NCBI GenBank assembly: GCA_947306025.1
Contig: CAMZFJ010000055.1
Span: 1-8,567, forward strand
Length of the DNA stretch: 8,567 bases
DNA from: an uncultured Fibrobacter sp.
GTDB taxonomy: Bacteria; Fibrobacterota; Fibrobacteria; Fibrobacterales; Fibrobacteraceae
Reading direction: 5' to 3'
The notes under the pieces were generated by a model that was not told the DNA's origin, made no database searches, and worked only from the letters and a program-made list of their open reading frames with translations. Within the stretch, counting starts at the first letter, position 1, and every line of letters begins with the position of its first letter. The position numbers and the translations under genes were made by a program. Positions 1-5,639 of this stretch are shown piece by piece.

Positions 1-830
1 ATGACGACATGCTTACCTACTACGCCAACCATATCATCATAAGTCCATGAGATATTGCCATCACAGTGTTCTACATAACCGGTAGAAGACATGAGCGCTT
101 CACCCTTACGATGTTCGCACGCAAAAGCAGAGCCCGTGCCACCACAAGAGGCAATTCTAAACGGAACACTAATCACTTTAGCATAGCTAGGCTTATACGG
201 AACATAGCCAGTACCGCTTACATAAACGTAAACACTCAAAGCGGAGATACCCTTATACTGGTAGCCAGTATTTGGGCTCGGCTTACGGAATGGTGCTGCG
301 TACGATTCACCAAAAACTCTAACAGGGAACTTCGTATAAGTTCTAGTCTGAGGATAATCTGTAAACGTCGTTGTTTTCTTTAACGATATTTCATTTTCAT
401 CCTTTGAAATATCAACACATCCTTCCAACAACAAAGCATCATTCAAAAGGACTTTTCCATTTTCCGTCACGACTTCGCTATAATCCGTATTGATAGCAAG
501 CAGTTCGTTTTGGCAGAAATAGTTTGCAGGATATTCAAAGCCTTCCATATTTTCGGCAAGAGAGCGATAGACAACTCTCAAAGAATCAAACGATTCTTCG
601 TTGGCAACTACCAACTTAGAACGCTTCAGTTCTTTTTTCAGCAGCGTACCGCTTTCTGCATCTTGATTGAAACGAGATCCATCTTCGCCAAAGATAAAGA
701 ACGGCAAAGGTTCAAGCGATTCCGTTTTAGTAGCAGAAGCAGAGCCTCCAGACACTTGTTCAACGCCAGAATCCTGGGAACAAGCAATCATACCAATCGG
801 GAAAAGCAAGGGGATGAATCTTTTTAACAT
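1..830 (-). CDS. Putative lipoprotein of unknown function, 3' end beyond the window
   Basis: The frame is open from an ATG at 830 to the left edge, giving 276 codons with no stop, so the C-terminus is missing. The start is well supported: AAAGGAG lies at 845-839 on the minus strand, 8 bases before the ATG. Residues 1-16 are a short signal peptide (Lys-Arg, then a hydrophobic run) ending in M-I-A-C, so Cys17 is a likely lipidation site; the -3 Met is less usual than Leu. After it comes a Ser/Gly/Thr-rich linker (about 18-40), typical of lipoproteins tethered to a membrane. The rest is soluble, with five further cysteines at 106, 138, 229, 238 and 256; the last three are close together and could form disulphides. 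A Tyr/Val-rich segment near 198-222 looks like beta structure. I recognise no family, and I did not see the Fibrobacter FISUMP repeat domain in the visible part. It is transcribed divergently from yicC and appears to be the first gene of its transcript. Confidence 0.85.
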   Translation of the reverse strand, partial: MLKRFIPLLFPIGMIACSQDSGVEQVSGGSASATKTESLEPLPFFIFGEDGSRFNQDAESGTLLKKELKRSKLVVANEESFDSLRVVYRSLAENMEGFEYPANYFCQNELLAINTDYSEVVTENGKVLLNDALLLEGCVDISKDENEISLKKTTTFTDYPQTRTYTKFPVRVFGESYAAPFRKPSPNTGYQYKGISALSVYVYVSGTGYVPYKPSYAKVISVPFRIASCGGTGSAFACEHRKGEALMSSTGYVEHCDGNISWTYDDMVGVVGKHVV

Positions 831-852
831 TTAATGCGCTCCTTTATTAATT

Positions 853-872
853 TGTAAGATTTATTTCTTACA
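853..872. promoter_or_regulatory. 7-bp inverted repeat in the lipoprotein leader
   Basis: TGTAAGA (853-859) and TCTTACA (866-872) form a perfect 7-bp inverted repeat around a 6-base AT loop. It ends 7 bases upstream of the ribosome binding site of the divergent lipoprotein gene, so it could be a leader hairpin or an operator. The stem is AT-rich and weak. On the minus strand a TATATTTG sequence (911-904), which fits the Bacteroidota-type TAnnTTTG -7 box, lies just upstream and could be the promoter. Whether Fibrobacter uses that type of promoter is not something I can confirm. Confidence 0.3.
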
Positions 873-956
873 GCGTAATAAATATACAATCAAACTAAAA
901 TAACAAATATAAATTAATGTAAAAAGTTAAATACTTTATAGTAAAAATGATTCATA

Positions 957-975
957 TTGTATCATGAAGATACAA
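957..975. promoter_or_regulatory. 19-bp operator-like inverted repeat in the divergent spacer
   Basis: TTGTATC (957-963) and GATACAA (969-975) are perfect 7-base inverted arms around ATGAA. The region also contains overlapping shorter arms (TTCAT/ATGAA and ATGAT/ATCAT), making this the most symmetrical part of the spacer between the lipoprotein gene and yicC. There is no T-tract, so a terminator is unlikely. A dimeric repressor site is possible, but AT-rich DNA yields such arms by chance, so the call is tentative. Confidence 0.25.
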
Positions 976-1081
976 AAACCACAAAAACAAACATTATCAA
1001 TTCGTTTTATGCAAAAAACAAAATCAAGTATACAAAGAACCTCACATCCAGGAACGAAATCATTCCACCTTCATTTTTTAT

Positions 1082-1093
1082 TATAATTGTAGT
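1082..1093 (+). promoter_or_regulatory. Candidate yicC promoter -10 box (TATAAT) abutting the start codon
   Basis: A consensus TATAAT occupies 1082-1087. Initiation about 7 bases downstream would fall on the A of the yicC ATG at 1094. No purine-rich ribosome binding site lies in the 20 bases before that ATG. No good -35 hexamer is visible at 16-18 bases upstream. The arrangement suggests a leaderless mRNA. Alternatively, the box is chance in AT-rich DNA and a promoter further upstream gives a leader without a Shine-Dalgarno sequence. Confidence 0.45.
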
Positions 1094-1975
1094 ATGTCTA
1101 TTATTTCTATGACCGGATTCGGTAAAAGCGAATCCACTTTGAACGGAGTCAGTTGCGTTATCGAAGTGCGCAGCGTGAACAGCCGTTTCCTCGAAATTTC
1201 AAGCAAGATTCCAAAGAACTTCGCCTACCTCGAAAACGATTTCAAGGCCCAAATCAAGGACAAACTCGTCCGCGGTTCCGTGAACTTTTCAATCACACTC
1301 GGGGCTGGCAACGCCGGGAACATCCCCGTTTGCTACAACGAAGCAGCCGTCTCCAAGTTCGTAGAAATCACGAAGGCCATGCAGAAAAAGTACGGCATTG
1401 CCGGCGATATCAAGCTCGAACATGTGCTTGCGATTCCAGAAGTTTTGCAGTTCACCGACGGAAACGACGACAATGAAGTTTGGGAAAAGCACTTGAAGAC
1501 CGAACTCGACAAGGCTTTGGACGGCGTTATCGCCATGCGCGAAAAAGAAGGCGCCAATCTCGCAGTGGACCTCACCCGCCGCGTGATCCACTTGAACGAA
1601 GTCATCGACAAGGTCGAAGTGCTCGATCCGCAGCGCATTGAAACGTGGAAAACGAAGTTCCGTGAACGCATCAATACGCTCATGAAGGATTCCGAAATCG
1701 ACGAAGTGCGCCTGCTGCAAGAAGCCTGCATCATGGCGGACAAGCTCGATATTCACGAAGAAATCACGCGTTTCCGCAGCCACAACAAGCTGTTCCTCGA
1801 CGCGCTCGCCAAGGGCGGCGCCCAGGGCAAGAATCTCGGGTTCATCTTACAGGAAATGGGTCGCGAAGCGAACACGCTCGGCACCAAGTGCCAGAACGCC
1901 GACATCGCCGCCCTCGCCATCGAACTCAAGAACGAAATCGAGTGCATCCGAGAACAGAGCCTCAACATCGCCTAA
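1094..1975 (+). CDS. yicC: YicC/YloC family endoribonuclease
   Basis: This 293-residue protein has the normal family length and architecture. The N-terminal YicC domain begins with the hallmark S-M-T-G-F-G (residues 5-10) and V-R-S-V-N-S-R-F-L-E (25-34). The C-terminal DUF1732 domain includes the L-L-Q-E region with E-E-I-T-R-F-R-S-H (222-230), then Q-E-M-G-R-E-A-N-T-L (253-262), N-A-D (268-270) and a closing I-R-E-Q-S-L-N-I near the C-terminus. E. coli YicC has been reported as an endoribonuclease linked to small-RNA turnover, so a cytoplasmic role in RNA processing or decay is likely; the exact target here is unknown. The ATG at 1094 places S-M-T-G-F-G where relatives have it, even though no Shine-Dalgarno sequence precedes it. 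A strong terminator follows 40 bases after the stop, so the gene appears to be transcribed alone. In many bacteria a yicC homologue sits with gmk; that partner is absent here. Confidence 0.96.
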   Translation: MSIISMTGFGKSESTLNGVSCVIEVRSVNSRFLEISSKIPKNFAYLENDFKAQIKDKLVRGSVNFSITLGAGNAGNIPVCYNEAAVSKFVEITKAMQKKYGIAGDIKLEHVLAIPEVLQFTDGNDDNEVWEKHLKTELDKALDGVIAMREKEGANLAVDLTRRVIHLNEVIDKVEVLDPQRIETWKTKFRERINTLMKDSEIDEVRLLQEACIMADKLDIHEEITRFRSHNKLFLDALAKGGAQGKNLGFILQEMGREANTLGTKCQNADIAALAIELKNEIECIREQSLNIA

Positions 1976-2015
1976 AATTCTCAACACCATTTCTCAACAT
2001 GGATTTTTTATCCAT

Positions 2016-2043
2016 AAAAAGCCCTACGAAAGTAGGGCTTTTT
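2016..2043. terminator. Strong bidirectional intrinsic terminator after yicC
   Basis: AAAAAGCCCTAC (2016-2027) and GTAGGGCTTTTT (2032-2043) pair perfectly over 12 bp around a GAAA tetraloop. The stem has a GC core and ends in five T residues on the plus strand. Because the stem begins with five A residues, the reverse complement also ends in a T-run, so it can stop yicC transcription and also the convergent operon coming from 2265. Confidence 0.93.
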
Positions 2044-2101
2044 GCTTTAAAGAAATCTAATATTAAGAACAGAAAGAATAAAACATCCACACTCCAACAA
2101 C

Positions 2102-2133
2102 AAGCGCCTCGAGCAATCAAGCCCGAGGCGCTT
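2102..2133. terminator. Second GC-rich hairpin between convergent genes
   Basis: AAGCGCCTCG (2102-2111) and CGAGGCGCTT (2124-2133) form a perfect 10-bp stem with a 12-base loop. On the plus strand it is followed by TTTTGAATTTTTT, a broken T-tract, so it could act as a back-up terminator for yicC. On the minus strand the following sequence is CTTGTTGTTGG, a poor tract, so it would terminate the convergent operon only weakly, although the stem could still protect that mRNA's 3' end. Confidence 0.65.
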
Positions 2134-2144
2134 TTGAATTTTTT

Positions 2145-2245
2145 AAATCCTTCGACTTTACCCTTCGGCAAGCTCAAGGACCTTGTAGGTTGGTGAGCTT
2201 AAGCCTGTGCTGAGTTTATCGAAGCAAACCATACTCAGGATGACA
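2145..2245. repeat. Intergenic repeat element with TGTCATCCTGAG / CGAAGGATTT ends
   Basis: Read on the minus strand, the element starts TGTCATCCTGAG (2245-2234) and ends CGAAGGATTT (2154-2145). This end signature resembles short extragenic repeats that I recall from the intergenic DNA of many bacteria, Fibrobacter probably among them. It is rich in nested inverted repeats: CTTCGA (2150-2155) with TCGAAG (2219-2224), AAGCTCA (2170-2176) with TGAGCTT (2194-2200), and CAAGGACCTTG (2175-2185). It lies in a convergent spacer, where such non-coding elements are tolerated. No protein is encoded, and only one copy is visible in this window, so repeat status rests on recognition of the signature. Confidence 0.6.
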
Positions 2246-2264
2246 CGTCTGAGCAGCACTCAAG

Positions 2265-3140
2265 CTAATTCTTACTTTTCTTTTTTGCAGGTTTCTTCTT
2301 GTCGCTCATTTTAACGCGGCGAGAGCCCGCACGGATGCGTTCCCACGGAGCAAAAGACATGGTTCCGAAGGTAAATCCGAAGAACCACACATTAAAGGCC
2401 ACCCAGATAATCGAAGCACAGCCAATTCTTCTCCAGTCCACAACGACACTCATATCGACCACAAGAGCCGAAAGTGCAAGCAAAGATGCAATCAAGACCG
2501 GAGCAAGCATCCTTTTACCCGCCTTCACAAGTGCACCTGCCTGCGGTGTACCTTCGCCAAGTTCCTTCCCAGCCACCAAGGCACAAGCGACAACGCCAGA
2601 AAAACCAATAGCGCTAAGCACCGCCCACATGAGCCAAGCCTTCCCCACCATCAACGGGAACCAAGCCAGGAATCCGGTCAACAACAGCCATGAAAGCGCA
2701 AACGGGAACAAGGCGCAAGCCACACTCCACTTGGCAAAAAGCACAAGCAAAAGAGCCAAGCCTGCAAACACGGCAAAGAACACGAAAAGCATGTCCTCGT
2801 CACCGCCGAGCGCAAAGAGCGAGCCCACAAAAGCTGCTAGCGCCAACAGGCCGCCAAAGCCTCCACGCATACCGCCAAATACAAAATAAAGGACAATCAT
2901 CGAAAGCGCAGCAACAATAATGTACTGCGAAGAATGCCAAGCCGAAACTACATTCGTGAACCTAGAAATCCACATTCCGAGCGCTTCAGAAGCACCAAGC
3001 GGTAGCGATGCCATCTGTTGCCAGCCTGTAGTCAAGAAGGCTACAGAAAAGCCAATCATCAAAAGCACAAAAATTAAACGAAAGCGGAGTGAAAGTTCCA
3101 AAAGTTTCTGAACCTTACCCGGTTTTTCACGCAATTCCAT
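2265..3140 (-). CDS. Polytopic inner-membrane protein of unknown function, 8 predicted helices
   Basis: I do not recognise a family. The 291-residue protein has about eight hydrophobic segments at roughly 21-39, 73-90, 96-112, 117-135, 139-161, 167-190, 212-234 and 241-261. The N-terminus carries a basic, amphipathic stretch, and the C-terminal tail (about 268-291) is rich in Arg and Lys and ends in a run of Lys, Pro and Ala. By the positive-inside rule both ends should be cytoplasmic, consistent with an even helix count. The loop at 40-72 is the longest and would face the periplasm. No catalytic or ATP-binding motif is seen. The ATG at 3140 lies 3 bases past the porU stop, and its ribosome binding site GAGG (3150-3147) is inside the last porU codons, so translation is probably coupled to porU. 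A link to type IX secretion is suggested by position only. Confidence 0.85.
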   Translation of the reverse strand: MELREKPGKVQKLLELSLRFRLIFVLLMIGFSVAFLTTGWQQMASLPLGASEALGMWISRFTNVVSAWHSSQYIIVAALSMIVLYFVFGGMRGGFGGLLALAAFVGSLFALGGDEDMLFVFFAVFAGLALLLVLFAKWSVACALFPFALSWLLLTGFLAWFPLMVGKAWLMWAVLSAIGFSGVVACALVAGKELGEGTPQAGALVKAGKRMLAPVLIASLLALSALVVDMSVVVDWRRIGCASIIWVAFNVWFFGFTFGTMSFAPWERIRAGSRRVKMSDKKKPAKKKSKN

Positions 3141-3143
3141 TGA

Positions 3144-5627
3144 TTACCTCGATATCAACAATTTTTGTTTTTTAGTCCAAGTTTCAGTTTTTGTTTTCGT
3201 TTTAGATTCCGTAGAACTGTAAGCATCCGAAATCTTGGTTTTGCTCCGCACTACATAGTGGTACAAACCATTCGCCAACAAACGTCCGAAATTATCCCTA
3301 CCATCCCAATGCGTTTCACCAGATTTTGCATTCTTAATCACCTTAACAAGTCTACCATGCTGGTTATAGATAAAGATGTTCACTTCCGGATCCGAATCGG
3401 AAGAAAGGTTCTTGAAGTAGAACGTTGTCCCCTTCTTGCCCATTGGGTTTGGAGCGTTGAATACATCAGCAAGTCCCACCTGTATATTTTCAGTAATGTC
3501 AACATGCAATGTCTTTATCGAAACATTTCCTAAAACATCCAATGCACGAGCCTTGAACGTATAGGATCCCGGCGGATAAGATTCTGTCGTCAACGACTTG
3601 CGCGCAACGGCACGTTTCGAAGTCTGTTCCAGGAACGGAGAGGGATGATACGGATTTTCAAGTCCATACATTTCAAATGTAATGCCTTCGTCAGCCTGTT
3701 CACGGTAATCCAAAGCCGTTTCGTCTTCGACAACGACCTGCAAACAAGCCGGAGTCTGGAGCTTGACATGCTGATTATCCACAAATGAGGTCTTCTCGCC
3801 TGAATTGCACAACTGGATTTTAATCGTTGGCGGAGTTTTGTCGTTCAACGAATCTGCATAATTCGAAACACCCGTAATATTGATATTCTTCTCGAAATAA
3901 CGGCCAATAGCGACTTCATTCGGAGCATAAGCCCATGCGCGGAATTCAGCAAGAGAGTCTCCTATATTCAATTTTTTCGGAGTCACAAATTCTGTTTCAA
4001 AACGTCCACCGACAACAGGAACGATTTCCGAATAAATTAGTGGGCCATCATATTTGACATCGGCATAATTAGAAGTCGAAATCATATCGAGGCGTTTTGT
4101 ATAACGGCCTTCACGAAGCGTCAAGGCTATGTTACCCGAAGACATTCCAGAAACCTTTCCAGACAATTTTACTTTATCCAGAGCTTTAATGGAATCAACC
4201 GGCGAATCCAAAGTAATCTTTAAATCGGCCAAAGGCATGCGGATTACAGGTTCGCCAATAAACACATAATGTTCGGTATTAAAAACATAGTTTGAATAAG
4301 TCGGTACAGCTGTTTTATATAAGAATATGTTATCCTTAGCCTGCATATAAGCCAGACCCAAATAATTTCCATTTTTTAGTAGCGCACGGCCTAAAAAATT
4401 CTTCGCAAAGGCTTCATTTTGGGGTGCATACGTTTCACGAGCGGCACCAATAGCAGCAATAGCGCCCGCCTGCGGTAAAAGCACAAAAGCTTCGGTCAGC
4501 GATCTAGTGTTTCCTTCATCGAAACGGCCCACCGTACAAGAGAAAGAATTCAAAATTGTATATCGTTTCTTGTTTGTAAATCTAGGGAGGTACGAAAGTT
4601 TCATCAAGCCTTCCGAAGCCCAAGCCACCTTGGAACCATGGCCATAGTACGCCGTCAACAGCGCACCCTGGTTCAAAATGTTCATAAAGTCATTGGCAGC
4701 TTCCAACTTTTGTCCGGCAGCATCTGCCTCGTAATCCAAAAGATAAACCTTCTTGATGTTCATTCTAAAGCCAAGAGAATCGGCAGTCGAATCGATCATG
4801 GTCGCCAAATTTTCCTGATAAATGGTATGGTCCATCTTGTCCAGAGAAACTCCGTTATAAGCATCATCCGCAGTAAGCAACAATGTCGACTTCCATTCGC
4901 CATGATCAAACCTCTGGATTTCATCATAATCTCTAGCCTTTTCGTTATAGTATTCAAATTCCTCTACAGACGAAACAGGCACGCGTCCCACAGCCAAGTC
5001 AACATCGTATGGTTTACCGCTACGCACAACTTCACCAGAATCGAGGACCGCGAAAAAGTCTTCAGTCACCGAAGATTCCTTTTCGAACGGAGGCATATAG
5101 TTTTTACCGTGCTTGGTACCGCGGTAGTCATAATGGCCAGACCCGGCAAGCAAGACAAAACGCAAATTAGGGCACACGCTCCGAGCATAGGCGATATAAT
5201 TTCTGATTGCAATCGGCGATAGCGCACCACCCGTATAATGCCTATAGATATTTTCAACAGGAACAACCGCTGTCACAAGCTTTGTCGCAGACGATTCTCC
5301 AGAACGGAACTCAGCCAAAGCCTCGGCCTGCGCAAGGAATTCTTCCGGCGAAATGATGAGGTATTCCGTCTTTGAAGAAATATTGGCCAATTTCTGCACT
5401 GCATTTTTTGACGGAACAGGAATTCCCTTTACGCTGAAAGCATGGCGACGATCCTTTTCGCGGTAAAGCATATAGCGAACATCTTCGCCATTTCCGATGC
5501 TATCAACGGCAACACCATCAGTAACTTTCAAAAGTCCAACCGGTGCAAAGTTCTTAAACTTCATCAAACGCAAATCTGAATTTTTGCCAACCGGAATGCG
5601 AATCACGCCTGTAGCGGCAACATCCAT
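3144..5627 (-). CDS. porU: T9SS sortase PorU, C-terminal part with gingipain-like (C25) protease domain
   Basis: This 827-codon frame holds the catalytic half of PorU, the surface cysteine protease that cuts off the sorting domain of type IX secretion cargo and attaches cargo to the cell surface. The peptidase C25 domain runs from about 88 (Y-L-I-I-S-P-E-E-F) to 465. It includes F-V-L-L-A-G-S-G-H-Y-D (157-167), the catalytic His330 in Y-Y-G-H-G-S and the nucleophile Cys364 in N-S-F-S-C-T. Immunoglobulin-like segments follow at about 466-715. A T9SS/FlgD-like sorting domain spans 719-795, with N-A-P-N-P near its start and W-D-G-R-D-N-F-G-R (774-782). P. gingivalis PorU is a single chain of about 1158 residues that keeps such a domain. 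Residues 796-827 form an odd Ser/Thr/Lys tail. The ATG at 5627 lacks a spaced Shine-Dalgarno sequence, and residues 1-87 continue the N-terminal region encoded in another frame, so this is probably not an independent gene but the 3' part of a frameshifted one. Confidence 0.9.
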   Translation of the reverse strand: MDVAATGVIRIPVGKNSDLRLMKFKNFAPVGLLKVTDGVAVDSIGNGEDVRYMLYREKDRRHAFSVKGIPVPSKNAVQKLANISSKTEYLIISPEEFLAQAEALAEFRSGESSATKLVTAVVPVENIYRHYTGGALSPIAIRNYIAYARSVCPNLRFVLLAGSGHYDYRGTKHGKNYMPPFEKESSVTEDFFAVLDSGEVVRSGKPYDVDLAVGRVPVSSVEEFEYYNEKARDYDEIQRFDHGEWKSTLLLTADDAYNGVSLDKMDHTIYQENLATMIDSTADSLGFRMNIKKVYLLDYEADAAGQKLEAANDFMNILNQGALLTAYYGHGSKVAWASEGLMKLSYLPRFTNKKRYTILNSFSCTVGRFDEGNTRSLTEAFVLLPQAGAIAAIGAARETYAPQNEAFAKNFLGRALLKNGNYLGLAYMQAKDNIFLYKTAVPTYSNYVFNTEHYVFIGEPVIRMPLADLKITLDSPVDSIKALDKVKLSGKVSGMSSGNIALTLREGRYTKRLDMISTSNYADVKYDGPLIYSEIVPVVGGRFETEFVTPKKLNIGDSLAEFRAWAYAPNEVAIGRYFEKNINITGVSNYADSLNDKTPPTIKIQLCNSGEKTSFVDNQHVKLQTPACLQVVVEDETALDYREQADEGITFEMYGLENPYHPSPFLEQTSKRAVARKSLTTESYPPGSYTFKARALDVLGNVSIKTLHVDITENIQVGLADVFNAPNPMGKKGTTFYFKNLSSDSDPEVNIFIYNQHGRLVKVIKNAKSGETHWDGRDNFGRLLANGLYHYVVRSKTKISDAYSSTESKTKTKTETWTKKQKLLISR
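3147..3150 (-). promoter_or_regulatory. Ribosome binding site embedded at the 3' end of porU
   Basis: GAGG overlaps the final sense codons of porU and lies 6 bases before the ATG of the membrane protein gene. Ribosomes finishing porU would cover this site and expose the next start, so the pair is likely to be translationally coupled. Any loss of translation through the porU frame break could therefore lower the membrane protein too. Confidence 0.6.
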
Positions 5628-5639
5628 TCCGCAGAATCA
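5603..5639 (-). other. porU: Frame junction (net -1) inside porU
   Basis: The upstream frame ends with TGA at 5605-5603. The downstream frame is open from just after its own TGA at 5639-5637, so any switch must occur between these points. Restoring one base near 5624 would read through as S-A-E-W-D-V-A-A-T, joining the two halves without loss of conserved sequence. No classical slippery heptamer (X XXY YYZ) is present, which argues against standard programmed frameshifting. The ATG at 5627 would allow reinitiation, but GCGGA abuts it with no spacing. Confidence 0.8.

Noticed and set aside
66..827. Two 105-codon plus-strand frames at the left end
   Set aside because: They are opposite the lipoprotein gene, which has a strong ribosome binding site, signal peptide and lipobox and is open over 276 codons.
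831..1093. Small RNA or extra short gene in the divergent spacer
   Set aside because: No frame with a ribosome binding site and no GC-rich structured core with a T-tract was seen; only weak AT-rich inverted repeats.
1289..1783. Long minus-strand frames inside yicC
   Set aside because: yicC is unambiguous by motif order and length; the antisense frames show no domain and stem from its codon bias.
1888..2196. Small frames across the yicC 3' end and the terminators
   Set aside because: They run through two hairpins and the repeat element and have no ribosome binding site; chance openness is the simpler explanation.
2299..2889. 196-codon plus-strand reading frame opposite the membrane protein
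   Set aside because: Its Thr/Pro/Lys/Ala-rich composition is what the complement of hydrophobic codons gives; the minus frame has coherent membrane helices and a coupled start.
4638..5222. 194-codon plus-strand reading frame opposite the PorU protease domain
   Set aside because: It lies fully antisense to a region with clear C25 family motifs, has no recognisable features and no ribosome binding site; it is a shadow frame.
5603..5639. Classical programmed -1 frameshift signal at the porU junction
   Set aside because: No X XXY YYZ heptamer and no strong downstream hairpin is visible in the only window where the switch could occur, so standard recoding is not supported.
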